Assembly: GCA_034435455.1 (NCBI GenBank)
Contig: DAOTXL010000118.1
Coordinates: 30,947 to 94,946, forward strand
DNA from: DAOTXL01 sp034435455
GTDB lineage: Bacteria > Chloroflexota > Anaerolineae > JAAYZQ01
Length of the DNA: 64,000 bases
Direction: 5' to 3'
The notes beneath the pieces were generated by a model that was given only the letters and a program-made list of their open reading frames with translations, ran no database searches and was not told where the DNA came from. Both the position numbers and the translations under genes were made by a program. Below, piece after piece: positions 50,735-59,935 of the stretch; the stretch's first letter is position 1; every line of letters starts with the position of its first letter.

Positions 50735-53569
50735 TCCACCCCCTGGCCCGGCGCCCGGTGCCCCCTCTGTCCGTTTGCCGATCTCCTTGACCGGCAGCCG
50801 GCACACCCGCACCCCGACCGCATTGTAGATGGCGTTGCAGATGGCCGGCGCGGTGGGGATCGAGGGCAGTTCGCCGATCCCTTTGGCCCCGTAGGGCCCT
50901 TCGGCCGTTGGATGTTCGACGATGTGGACCTCTATCTCCGGCACCTGCTCCAGGAGCGGCACGTGGTAGTCGGCCCAGCGCCGGGTCAGGGGGATGCCGT
51001 TTTCGACGACATACTCTTCCGTCAGGGCTGTGCCGATGCCCATGACGATGCCCCCTTCTACCTGGCCGCGGAAGGCCAGCGGGTTGATGGCCCGTCCCCC
51101 GTCTACGGCGGCCACGATGCGCAGGACCTGGACGCGGCCGGTCTCTTCATCCACGGCCACCTGGGCCGCCTGGACGGCAAAGCCAAAAGCAAAGTGCATG
51201 TCTCCCCCTGTGCCGAGGGGCCGGGTGGGAGGCGCATGGTAACGGTAGGTGAGGCGCGGCTCGTGGCCCTCTTCGAGGAGCCAGCGCACTGCCTGGGCAA
51301 AGGTCGCCGTGTGGTCGGCAGCCCGCAACTCCCCCTCCTCAAAGCGGATCGTGTCGGGTGGGACATCCCATTGCTCGGCGGCAATGCGGGCCAGCCGCTC
51401 GCGCATGGCGGCGGCCGCCAGGCGGGCTGCGTTGCCGGTGATGTAGGTCTGGCGGCTGGCGGTGGTCGGCCCGCCATCGGGGCACAGGTCGGTGTCTGAG
51501 AGCAGGACGCGCACCTGCTCGAAGGGCAGGCCCAGTTCCTCCGCAGCGCACTGAGCGACCACCGTACTCAACCCCTGGCCCAGGTCGGCCGAGCTGGCCC
51601 GCACCTCGGCCGTGCCGTCGGGATAGACCTCGATCTCGGCGCCGGCCGCATCATCGGCGCCACCGCCCAGCCCGCTGTTTTTGTAGGCGGCGGCCACTCC
51701 CCAGGCGATTTTGGATTTTGGATATTGGACACCAGGGATTGGATGTTTGGCCAGCTCCCGGATTCGGTTCTCAACCAGGTCGAGGCAGTCGAGGAGGCCG
51801 ACCGACTCGCGGAGGACCTGGCCGGTGGCGGTGGTGGAGCCGACCCGCAGGGCGTTCTTGCGCCGCAGTTCCAGGGGGTCCAGCCCCAGGGCATGGGCCA
51901 GGCGGTCCATGTTGCTCTCCACGGCAAAGGCCGATTGGGTGACGCCAAAGCCACGGAAGGCGCCGGCCGGCGGGTTGTTGGTGTACATGGCATAGCAATC
52001 AATCCGGGCATGGGGTACCTGATAAGGGCCGGTGGCGTGGGTGGTGGCCCGGGTCAACACCTTAGTCGAGAGGCTGGCATAGGCCCCGGCGTCGCCCAAC
52101 AACTCTGCCTGGACGGCGGTTAACGTGCCATCCCGTTTGGCCCCGGTCTTGATGCGGATCACGGTGGCGTGGCGTTTGGGATGGGCCAGCAGCGATTCGG
52201 CCCGGTCGTACAGGACCTTGACCGGGCGACCGGTGGCCTGGGCCAGCAGCGCAGCGTGGATCTGGCCCATGATATCTTCTTTGCCGCCAAAGCCGCCGCC
52301 GATGAGCGTGCCCCGCACCCGCACCTCCTCTTCCGGCAGACCCAACGCGGCGGCGATCTGCGCGCGGTCGGCGTAGGGGATCTGCGACCCGACATAGACC
52401 GTCAGCTTTTGGTGTTCGGCGTCGCCTTCGCCCGGGCCGCAGGCACAGACGTAGCCGGCCGGCACGCCGATGGAGCATTCCGGTTCCAGGAACATGTGGT
52501 CGTAGGCCGGGGTGCAGTATTCCCCTTCCACGATCACGTCGGCTTCGGCAAAGCCCTGCTCCACGTCGCCGTGGCGGACCTTGATATGCTCCAACAGGTT
52601 GCCGGTCGGCCATTCTTCGTGGACGATGGCCGCCTCTGGCCGGCGGGCCTGTTCGGCTCCGGCGACGACCGGCAGCGGCTCGTACTGCACCTGGATCAAC
52701 TTTAGCGCCTGCCGCGCGATTTCAAGGGTGTCGGCGGCGACGATGGCCACCGCGTCGCCCAGATAGCGCACTTTGTCATCGCACAACACCGGCCAGTCGG
52801 GGATGACCAGGCCGTGGCGGTTGCGGCCGGGCACGTCGGCGTGGGTCAGGACGGCATGGACGCCGGGCAGGGCTTTGGCCTGGGACGTGTCAATCGCCAG
52901 GATACGGGCGTGGGGATATGCGGCGCGGAGCGTGGCGCCGTACAACATGCCGGGAAAGAGGTAATCGTCGGCGAATTTGGCTGCGCCGGTGACTTTAGCC
53001 ACGGCGTCGGGCCGGGGATGGGAGCGGCCGATGGCGCGCAGCGGGGGCACGGTTTTCGTCTCGACCGGCGGCAGCGGTTTACCGGTGTGGTGCTCATGGA
53101 TGGCCGAGCGAACGGCGCGCAGCACGCTGGCATAGCCGGTGCAGCGACAGGCGTTGCGGGCCAGCGCCCTTTTGATCTCCTCGTCGCCGGGGATCGATCC
53201 GGAGGCAACCATCCGGTTCCACAGGGCAGCGGCGGCCATCAGCAGGCCCGGCGTGCAAAACCCGCACTGCACCGCGCCATGCTCAATGAACGCCTTTTGC
53301 AACGGGTGTAGTTCGCCGGGCCGGCCTCCGCTCGCGGCCAGCCCCTCGACGGTGAGCACCGCCTTGCCGGCGGCCTTGCGGGCGGGAAAAAGGCAGGAGC
53401 GCACCGCCTGGCCATCTACCAATACCGTGCAGGAGCCGCACTGCCCGTCGCCGCAGCCGATCTTGGTTCCGGTCAGCCCCAACTCGCGGCGCAGGAGGTC
53501 GGCCAGCGTAGCATCGGGGGCCACCTGGACTTCATAGTCAATGCCGTTCACCGTCAGGTTGATTTTCAT
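50699..53569 (-). CDS. XdhD-like molybdenum hydroxylase with fused 2Fe-2S domains
   Basis: A 956-residue fusion of the iron-sulfur subunit and the molybdopterin subunit without an FAD domain, the same length and order as E. coli XdhD (YgfN). The plant-type 2Fe-2S cluster is Cys39, 44, 47, 59 (CGDGQCGSC...RSC); the second is QCGFCTPGLL with CRCTGY. The Mo part has GGGFGGKED, GAFRGFGVTQ and, near the end, YGAKGIGELPSIPTAP with the catalytic Glu. It likely hydroxylates a purine or other heterocycle; substrate unproven. The ATG overlaps the stop of ygfK, and XdhC is encoded 10 kb away. Confidence 0.92.
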   Translation of the reverse strand: MKINLTVNGIDYEVQVAPDATLADLLRRELGLTGTKIGCGDGQCGSCTVLVDGQAVRSCLFPARKAAGKAVLTVEGLAASGGRPGELHPLQKAFIEHGAVQCGFCTPGLLMAAAALWNRMVASGSIPGDEEIKRALARNACRCTGYASVLRAVRSAIHEHHTGKPLPPVETKTVPPLRAIGRSHPRPDAVAKVTGAAKFADDYLFPGMLYGATLRAAYPHARILAIDTSQAKALPGVHAVLTHADVPGRNRHGLVIPDWPVLCDDKVRYLGDAVAIVAADTLEIARQALKLIQVQYEPLPVVAGAEQARRPEAAIVHEEWPTGNLLEHIKVRHGDVEQGFAEADVIVEGEYCTPAYDHMFLEPECSIGVPAGYVCACGPGEGDAEHQKLTVYVGSQIPYADRAQIAAALGLPEEEVRVRGTLIGGGFGGKEDIMGQIHAALLAQATGRPVKVLYDRAESLLAHPKRHATVIRIKTGAKRDGTLTAVQAELLGDAGAYASLSTKVLTRATTHATGPYQVPHARIDCYAMYTNNPPAGAFRGFGVTQSAFAVESNMDRLAHALGLDPLELRRKNALRVGSTTATGQVLRESVGLLDCLDLVENRIRELAKHPIPGVQYPKSKIAWGVAAAYKNSGLGGGADDAAGAEIEVYPDGTAEVRASSADLGQGLSTVVAQCAAEELGLPFEQVRVLLSDTDLCPDGGPTTASRQTYITGNAARLAAAAMRERLARIAAEQWDVPPDTIRFEEGELRAADHTATFAQAVRWLLEEGHEPRLTYRYHAPPTRPLGTGGDMHFAFGFAVQAAQVAVDEETGRVQVLRIVAAVDGGRAINPLAFRGQVEGGIVMGIGTALTEEYVVENGIPLTRRWADYHVPLLEQVPEIEVHIVEHPTAEGPYGAKGIGELPSIPTAPAICNAIYNAVGVRVCRLPVKEIGKRTEGAPGAGPGGGSAPSDHRQVEA

Positions 53570-56500
53570 CCGAGTTCTCCATGAATAGCCCCTTCAGGTT
53601 GTCCGCCCAAAAACGGGAGCGAAGCGGAGACTCCCTGAAGGATCACGCCCATTTCTGCGGCTTTTTTCAGCGAGAACATCCCTTCAAACTTTTCTTTCAG
53701 CGTCATCTCGATGACCTCAAAGTCAGGCGACAGACGGAGGCGAACCTGCTCGTTCTCAAAGACCAACGTCCTATTCTGCACGGTGAGCGAGGCTTCCCGT
53801 CCGCCTGCACGCCGCCGAATGCGAGTGTGTTCGATGTAGAAGGCATTGTCGTCCTCCAACCGGAAATCTGCCTCCTGCAAGAAGAGTCGTGGTTTGTCGG
53901 CATAGGGCCTGCCCTGGTGCACGCAAAAGGTGGCACAGTTGCCGCACTCGTTGCAGAAATCGTCTATGTGGAGGATCTGGCGGGCCTGGGTTACCTGGAA
54001 CGGCTCTTCAGCGACCACGGCCAGCTTCCCGTCGTGGCAGGCCAGCACCGGCAGCGTCCAGCGCACCGGTTCGATGGAGAAGGGATAGTTGGCCCGGTTG
54101 GGGCACACCTCGACGCACTTGTCGCAAACCGTCGAGCATTGCAGGCAGCGGGCGGCTTCGGCGCGGGCATTCTCTTCCCCCAACGTCTGCTCGACACAGG
54201 CAAAGCCGCTGCGCCGGGCTACCGGCAGCATCTCCGGCTCGTGCTGTGGCACCTTCCGCGCCCGTGCCTGCTTGACCTGGAGGATGTCATCGGGGGACAG
54301 TTGCGGCCTGGGGGCTTCTGGCAGCCTGAAAGGCAGACCCAGTTGCCGGCAGATCGCTTCGGCGGCGCGTCGGCCATCGGCGCAGGCGGCGATGATGAGG
54401 GCCGGGCCGCGGACGGCATCGCCGCCGGCGTAGACGCGGTCGTGATGGGTGGCCCCTGACGCGCCATCGGCGACGATCCGGCCGTCTCGGTGGCGGGTGA
54501 GGGCGCTGCCCTCCAGGAAGGCCAGGTCCGGCTGCTGGCCGATGGCCAGGATGACCGCATCGGCTTCGATCTGAAACTCGCTGCCGGGGATCGGCACCGG
54601 TTTGCGTCGGCCGTCGGCGTCGGGCGCGCCCATCTCGTTGCGCACACACTCCAGAGCGGCTACCCGGCCATCTTGCAGGATGATCCGCAGCGGGGAGGCC
54701 AGTTCTCGAAGCTCATTGCCCTCTTCCAGGAGCCAGGCCACCTCCTCCGGCTCGGCGGGCATCTCTGCCCGCGTGCGGCGATAGACGACCGTTACGGGGT
54801 GGCCGGTGAGCCGCCGGGCGGTGCGGGCCGCATCCATGGCCGTATTGCCCCCGCCGATGACCAGCACCTTTTGGCCGAGCGCCGGCCTTCCCCCCCGTGC
54901 CACCGCTTCCAGGAAGCGCAGGGCGGTGAACACCCCCTCCCCTTCGATGCCGGGGATCTCGAGTCCGGCGTCCTGTTGGAAACCGGTGGCGACATAGATC
55001 GCGTCGAACCCTTCCTGCAGCAACGCCTCCGGCGGGGCGGTGACGCGATGGTTTAGCACCAGCTCGACGCCCAGGTTGGTGATGCGCGCGATATCTGCCT
55101 GGACCACCTCCGGCGGAAGGCGAAAGTGGGGTGCGAGGGCCAGCATCCCTCCCGGCCTGTCGCGGGCCTCCAGGATCGTCGCCTGTACGCCGTTCAGGGC
55201 CAAAAAGTAGGCGGCGGCCAGCCCCGCCGGCCCGCTGCCGATGATGGCCACCCTGTGGCCTGTATCCGGTCCCCTGCTCCTGGGGGCCTGACCCCTTTCA
55301 AAGGCGAAGCGTTTGAGGGCGCGGATGGCGACCGGCTGGTCATAGTTGTTGCGCGTGCAGCGGGTCTGGCACAGGTGGGTGCACACGTAGCCGGTCACGC
55401 CGGGCAACGGGTTGCGGTGGAGGATGACCTCCAGGGCCCGGTCGTACTCCCCCTGGGCGATGAGCCAGGCATATTCGGGCACCTCCTGGCCTACGGCGCA
55501 CTGCTCGACGCACGGGGCGGCGATGCAATCGAACAGCTCCAGCCCCGACTCGACCTTGGGCAGGCCGAAAGGAAAATAGCTCTTTTTGTAGCGGGGGTTT
55601 TCCAGGGCTTCGGCGGCGGCGGCCTCCAGGGCGGCCATCTTGTTTTGGGCCAGTTCGTCCAGGTTTGCCGCATTTCGTCGGCCCATCTCGGCTTCCAGAT
55701 TCTCCAGCCAGTGCCCCAGCCGCGAGTAGCCCCCCGGCTTGAGCAGGTCGGAGGTGGCGGTGACAGGGCAGGCGCCGCAGGCCAGCACCGTCGCCACGTT
55801 GAGGGCATCGGCCCCGCCGGCATACGAGACCGGCAGATCGGGGAATTCGCGGCGCAGCCGGGCAAAGAGGTTCATGGTCAGCGGGTACAGCGCCCGCCCC
55901 GACATATAGATCTCGTCGCCGGCCAGGGTGCCCTTGTGGTTGGCCATGGCCAGCGTGTTGCTCAGCTTGACGCCAAAGGTCAGCCCCCGCCCGGCGGCCA
56001 CCTGCCGGAGCGCGGTGATGAGCTCCACGGCCCGGTCGTACTGCAAGTCGTGCTCGAACACCCGGTCGGGGATCTGGATCTCGCGGTAGCCCAGGCGGTT
56101 GTGCAGGATCTCCAGGACCGTCTCCCGGCCCAGCAGGGTGGGGTTGAGCTTGACAAAGGTGTGCAGCCCTCGCTCTTCCAGCAGATAGCGGCAGATCGCC
56201 TCGATCTCGTCGGGGGGACAGCCGTGCATGGTCGAGAGGGTCACATTGTCGGTCAGCCGAGAGGGGATGGCCAGGTCGGCGAATTGGGGGAAATGGAGTT
56301 CCAGGCTCTGTCGGATCGCGGCGATCTCCCCGGATGCGTCTTGCAGGTGATCCATGAACTGTTGCATCGGGGCGCTCAGGATGCCGGACAGGTTATAGCC
56401 AACGCTCATGTTCAGGATGGTGCCCAGGGGGGTATCTTCCCAGCCGAGTACCCGGCGCAGGATGTGGATCAGCGCCCAGGCGTGGATATATTCGCGGGCC

Positions 56501-56859
56501 GACTGTTCCAGTTTGAGCTCCTGGGACCATTCGACGTTGTACCCTTCATCTTCCATGTCTATGCAGGGCCGGGGGATCTCCAGTTCATCCATGATCTGGA
56601 CCGTTTTCAGCTCGATAAACCGCCCGCCGGAGAGCCAGGCTGCGACGATGTTCTGGGCCAGTTGGGTGTGGGGTCCGGCTGCCGGGCCGACCGGCGTTGC
56701 CAGGAGGTGGCCGAACATCTCGGTGGCGTAGGGTGCATTGGGGCGAGGGGTGTAGAACAGGGCGCGGGGGATGCCGAAAATGGAATCGTTTTCCCCCAAC
56801 TCGGTCAGAATCCACCTGAGAAGGGCGTCAAACGGCTGAACGTTCATCTTGTCGGACAT
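53566..56859 (-). CDS. ygfK: YgfK-like Fe-S flavoprotein (putative selenate reductase subunit)
   Basis: A 1097-residue protein related to E. coli YgfK. Residues ~1-470 are a dihydroorotate-dehydrogenase-like TIM barrel (ATPVGPAAGPHTQLAQN, FVKLNPTLLG, YAGGADALNVATVLACGACPV). A glutamate-synthase-small-subunit-like part follows: CVEQCAVGQEVPEYAWLI, then FAD and NAD sites AIIGSGPAGLAAAYFL and VLVIGGGNTAMDAA. Fe-S motifs CLQCSTVCDKCVEVCPNRA and CNECGNCATFCVHQGRPY come late, so it carries several 4Fe-4S clusters. It probably passes electrons from or to NADPH with the XdhD-like partner encoded next. The name selenate reductase is historical. Confidence 0.92.
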   Translation of the reverse strand: MSDKMNVQPFDALLRWILTELGENDSIFGIPRALFYTPRPNAPYATEMFGHLLATPVGPAAGPHTQLAQNIVAAWLSGGRFIELKTVQIMDELEIPRPCIDMEDEGYNVEWSQELKLEQSAREYIHAWALIHILRRVLGWEDTPLGTILNMSVGYNLSGILSAPMQQFMDHLQDASGEIAAIRQSLELHFPQFADLAIPSRLTDNVTLSTMHGCPPDEIEAICRYLLEERGLHTFVKLNPTLLGRETVLEILHNRLGYREIQIPDRVFEHDLQYDRAVELITALRQVAAGRGLTFGVKLSNTLAMANHKGTLAGDEIYMSGRALYPLTMNLFARLRREFPDLPVSYAGGADALNVATVLACGACPVTATSDLLKPGGYSRLGHWLENLEAEMGRRNAANLDELAQNKMAALEAAAAEALENPRYKKSYFPFGLPKVESGLELFDCIAAPCVEQCAVGQEVPEYAWLIAQGEYDRALEVILHRNPLPGVTGYVCTHLCQTRCTRNNYDQPVAIRALKRFAFERGQAPRSRGPDTGHRVAIIGSGPAGLAAAYFLALNGVQATILEARDRPGGMLALAPHFRLPPEVVQADIARITNLGVELVLNHRVTAPPEALLQEGFDAIYVATGFQQDAGLEIPGIEGEGVFTALRFLEAVARGGRPALGQKVLVIGGGNTAMDAARTARRLTGHPVTVVYRRTRAEMPAEPEEVAWLLEEGNELRELASPLRIILQDGRVAALECVRNEMGAPDADGRRKPVPIPGSEFQIEADAVILAIGQQPDLAFLEGSALTRHRDGRIVADGASGATHHDRVYAGGDAVRGPALIIAACADGRRAAEAICRQLGLPFRLPEAPRPQLSPDDILQVKQARARKVPQHEPEMLPVARRSGFACVEQTLGEENARAEAARCLQCSTVCDKCVEVCPNRANYPFSIEPVRWTLPVLACHDGKLAVVAEEPFQVTQARQILHIDDFCNECGNCATFCVHQGRPYADKPRLFLQEADFRLEDDNAFYIEHTRIRRRAGGREASLTVQNRTLVFENEQVRLRLSPDFEVIEMTLKEKFEGMFSLKKAAEMGVILQGVSASLPFLGGQPEGAIHGELG

Positions 56860-56879
56860 GGTTATCTCCCCTTAAACCT

Positions 56880-56985
56880 TTGGGCAGCCGCGAGGGCTGC
56901 CCCTACCCTTTTCATCCCTGGGCCCTGCCCTTTTCATCCCTGGGCTCTGCCCTTTTCATCCCTGGGGGTGTGCCAGGGAACATGA
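56880..56985. repeat. Dispersed palindromic repeat, copy 2, with internal duplications
   Basis: GGGCAGCC-GCGAG-GGCTGCCC then CTACC, followed by two copies of CCCTTTTCATCCCTGGGC(C/T)CTG and ending in CCCTGG-GGGTGTG-CCAGGG and GAACA. It is the same element as at 29246-29305, enlarged. It fills the gap between the PLP gene and ygfK. Confidence 0.88.
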
Positions 56986-58455
56986 CTACTCCTTCAACAG
57001 CCCCGTCCTGGCGTTGAATTCTTCGATCAGGGTATCAATCTCGGCCACCTGGCGATGGATGCGGCTCCAGTAGTCGGGGTCGTACCATTGTGCCTGGATC
57101 TCGTCGTAGGTTTTGCCCTGTTGCTCTACCCAGGTGTAATATTTCAGGTTGTGAATGCGGCGGCGGTCCCAGTACCCCAATTCTTCGACATAATCCACGG
57201 TGCAGCCCAGCAGGTAGCGGTGATAATCGGCGGCGGCGTGCAGTTGGGTGTATTCGCCCCGCTCCTGGCGCAGCTCCCGGATACGGCTCTGGTACAGCTC
57301 CATCGAGTCGGTCCAGACGGTGAGCACCAGGTCATGCTCACCCAGTTCGTACCAGCGGGCAAACTTGATGGCGGAGAGCACGTTGGCGATGCTGGAGATA
57401 CCCATCAGGTCGAGCCGGCCGACCAGGTCCTCCGGCACGCCCTGCCGGACCAGATAGGCGCGGCCGGCCGGCTCGTTGAACAGCCGTACCAGGCTGAGGC
57501 AGGCTTCGTCGTCAATGGCCATCACCAGGTCGGTATTTTTGACGTTGTGGATCCAGGGGATGTGCTTGTCGCCGATCCCCTCGATGCGGTGCCCGCCAAA
57601 GCCGTTGAGGAGCAGGGTCGGGCACTGCAACGCCTCGCTGGCCGCCACCTTGCTGGCCGGGAACCGCTCTTTCAAATAGTCGCCGCAGCCGATGGTGCCC
57701 GCCGAGCCGGTGGTCAGCACGACGCCCCGGTAGGCATCGTGCGGCCCCATTTCCCGTTCCAGCACCTCCTGCATGGCATGGCCGGTCACGTCATAGTGCC
57801 ACAGGTGGTTGCCGAACTCGTCGAACTGATTAAAGATGACCAGGTCATCCCCCCGGGTCCGGCGCAGTTCCCAGCATTTGTCGAAAATCTCCTTGACGTT
57901 GCTCTCGCAGCCGGGGGTGGCGATCACCTCGCCGGAGATTTTGGACAGCCACTCGAACCGTTCGCGGCTCATCTCCTCCGGCAGGATGGCGATCGATTCG
58001 CAGCCGAGCAACGCCGAGTCGTAGGCCCCGCCCCGGCAGTAGTTGCCGGTAGAGGGCCACACCGCCTTTTGTGTCGTCGGATCGAACTGGCCGGTGACCA
58101 GGCGCGGCACCAGGCAGCCAAAGCTGGCCCCGACCTTGTGGGCGCCGGTGGGGAACCACTTGCCCACCAGGCAGAGGATGCGCGCTGGCACCCCGGTCAG
58201 CGCCGGCGGCAGCTCGACATAATTGACGCCGCCAAACCCGCCGCCGTGGGCGGTTGGCTCATTCTTCCAGGTGATGCGGAACAGGTTGAGCGAGTTTACG
58301 TCCCACAGGCCGATGCCCTTGAGCCGGGCCTTGATCCTGTCCGGGATGCGGGAGGGGTCTTTCATCTGGGCAAAGGTGGGGATGAGGATGCCCCGTTCCC
58401 GCGCCCGCTGCACCGCTCGTTCCAACCGCTTTTCGTCTATGGTCAGGTCTATCAC
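56986..58455 (-). CDS. PLP-dependent lyase/synthase-like protein (fold type II)
   Basis: A 489-residue fold-type-II PLP protein with a GTG start and CGGAGG upstream. The PLP-lysine is predicted in FPTGAHKVGASFG (Lys107), and the phosphate loop is VLTTGSAGTIGCGDYL. WPSTGNYCRGGAYDSAL corresponds to the substrate-binding asparagine loop. It is longer than cysteine synthase and does not match threonine synthase well. Similar proteins sit beside YgeW/YgfK-type catabolic genes in anaerobes. The reaction is not certain; a beta-elimination on an amino acid is a reasonable guess. Confidence 0.8.
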   Translation of the reverse strand: MIDLTIDEKRLERAVQRARERGILIPTFAQMKDPSRIPDRIKARLKGIGLWDVNSLNLFRITWKNEPTAHGGGFGGVNYVELPPALTGVPARILCLVGKWFPTGAHKVGASFGCLVPRLVTGQFDPTTQKAVWPSTGNYCRGGAYDSALLGCESIAILPEEMSRERFEWLSKISGEVIATPGCESNVKEIFDKCWELRRTRGDDLVIFNQFDEFGNHLWHYDVTGHAMQEVLEREMGPHDAYRGVVLTTGSAGTIGCGDYLKERFPASKVAASEALQCPTLLLNGFGGHRIEGIGDKHIPWIHNVKNTDLVMAIDDEACLSLVRLFNEPAGRAYLVRQGVPEDLVGRLDLMGISSIANVLSAIKFARWYELGEHDLVLTVWTDSMELYQSRIRELRQERGEYTQLHAAADYHRYLLGCTVDYVEELGYWDRRRIHNLKYYTWVEQQGKTYDEIQAQWYDPDYWSRIHRQVAEIDTLIEEFNARTGLLKE

Positions 58456-58487
58456 TTTTTTTCCTCCGTGAGAGATTTACAATTCTG

Positions 58488-59786
58488 TTACCTGCTCAGC
58501 ACGCGCCGGACATCGGCCAGGTCGGGGGCGACGATGTGGGGCTGGCCTACCGACCGGATGGCCGTGGCGACATCCTTCAGCCCTGAGCCGGTCGCCAGCA
58601 CCACCACCCGCTCGTCGGCGCGCACCAACCCCTGTTCGACGGCCTTGACCAGGCCGGCGTAGGCCGCCGCTGCTGCCGGTTCGGCAAAGACGCCGACGCC
58701 CTGGGCCAGGGCCGGGATGGCAGCGATGATCTCCTCGTCGCTCACCCGCAGGAAGGCGCCGCCGCTGTGGCGCACCGCCCGCAGCGCCTTGATCCGGTCG
58801 CGGGGCAGCCCGGCGACGATGCTGTCGGCCACCGAATGGGCCTCGGCCGGCTCCATCTGCCAGCCCTCCAGCCCCTGCTCCCAGGCAGCCACCAACGGGG
58901 AGGAGCCTGCCGCCTGGACGCCGATAAGGCGCGGCATCTTGTCGATCCAGCCCAACGCCAGCAGGTCGCACAGCCCCTTGTGAATGCCGCCGATGATGCA
59001 GCCGTCGCCGACGGGGATCAAAATGCAGTCGGGGGCCTGCCAGTTCAGTTGCTCACAGATTTCATAGGCGGCGGTCTTTTTCCCCTCACTCATATAAGGG
59101 TTGTAGGCGGTGTTGCGGTTGTACCAGCCGAACTCTGGGGCGGCCTTCAGGCATAGCTCGAACGCCTCGTCGTAGGTGCCGTCCACCAGCAATACCGTCG
59201 CGCCATAGACCAGCAGTTGGGCGATCTTGGCCGGGGGGGCGGTCTTGGGCACGAAAATCACACTTTGTATAGGCTCCGTGGACCCGTTGGGCTGGGAGAT
59301 GGCGGCGCACAGCCCGGCCAACGCCGCCGCAGCATTGCCGGTGCTGGCCGTGGTTACAACCTGATAGCCCCGTTCGCGGGCCTTGACCACGGCCAGGGCC
59401 GATGCCCGGTCCTTGAATGAGGCGGTCGGCTGCCGCCCGTCGTCCTTGACCCACACCTGTGGCTGCAGCCGGTGGCGCAGGCCCAGCCGGGCCGCCAGGC
59501 GCGGCGCCGGGTAGAGCGGCGTCCAACCGACACTGCCGAGTACGGTTCCTCTTATCAGCGGCTCGGCCACCGCAGGGTCCACCGGCAGCAGCGGCAAGTA
59601 GCGCCAGATGGAGCGGGTGGGCGAGCCGGCAAGTTTTTCGGGGCTGATCCGCTGTGCGATATACCGATAGTCATAGACGACGTCCAGGATGCCGTCGTCG
59701 CCGTGGTGGGGACAGACATACTCGACCTGATCGACCCCATATTCCGTGCCGCAGATGGTGCAACGAAGGCCCAGAAGGTGCTCCAT
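58488..59786 (-). CDS. thrC: Threonine synthase-like PLP enzyme
   Basis: A 432-residue threonine synthase of the long archaeal/Chloroflexi type. The N-terminus has a small metal-binding knuckle (Cys9-x2-Cys12 and CPHHG at 25-29). WTPLYPAPRL, KDDGRQPTASFKDRAS with PLP Lys125, STGNAAAALAGL and PVGDGCIIGGIHKG follow. It converts O-phosphohomoserine to threonine, but neighbouring catabolic genes leave open another role on a related amino acid. It heads a four-gene run thrC-PLP lyase-ygfK-XdhD. Confidence 0.88.
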   Translation of the reverse strand: MEHLLGLRCTICGTEYGVDQVEYVCPHHGDDGILDVVYDYRYIAQRISPEKLAGSPTRSIWRYLPLLPVDPAVAEPLIRGTVLGSVGWTPLYPAPRLAARLGLRHRLQPQVWVKDDGRQPTASFKDRASALAVVKARERGYQVVTTASTGNAAAALAGLCAAISQPNGSTEPIQSVIFVPKTAPPAKIAQLLVYGATVLLVDGTYDEAFELCLKAAPEFGWYNRNTAYNPYMSEGKKTAAYEICEQLNWQAPDCILIPVGDGCIIGGIHKGLCDLLALGWIDKMPRLIGVQAAGSSPLVAAWEQGLEGWQMEPAEAHSVADSIVAGLPRDRIKALRAVRHSGGAFLRVSDEEIIAAIPALAQGVGVFAEPAAAAAYAGLVKAVEQGLVRADERVVVLATGSGLKDVATAIRSVGQPHIVAPDLADVRRVLSR

Positions 59787-59836
59787 ACAGACTCTCCCGA
59801 AAGTTGGCTATGGCGGTGAACCCGGCCCTGGCTCCT

Positions 59837-59865
59837 ATTCTGCCTCAAGTTGGCCCCTTTGTCAA
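59837..59865 (-). promoter_or_regulatory. Promoter of the thrC-PLP-ygfK-XdhD run
   Basis: Consensus TTGACA (59860-59865), 17 bases, CAGAAT (59837-59842) on the minus strand, 50 bases before the start. The -35 overlaps the T-run of the upstream terminator hairpin. Confidence 0.55.
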
Positions 59866-59894
59866 AATCGGCCCGGAGGAAACCTCCGGGCCGA
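59862..59894 (-). terminator. Terminator after the DUF4340 gene
   Basis: A perfect 12-bp stem TCGGCCCGGAGG / CCTCCGGGCCGA with a three-base loop (59868-59894), followed on the minus strand by TTTTG. It closes the Gld-like operon. Confidence 0.8.
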
Positions 59895-59935
59895 TGTCCG
59901 TTGAACTCCCTGGCCAGCGGTTTTGCCCCAGGCCC

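Noticed and set aside
55126..56985. 619-codon plus-strand frame opposite ygfK
   Set aside because: Antisense shadow with biased composition (Gly, Gln, His rich) and no motif; ygfK is certain.
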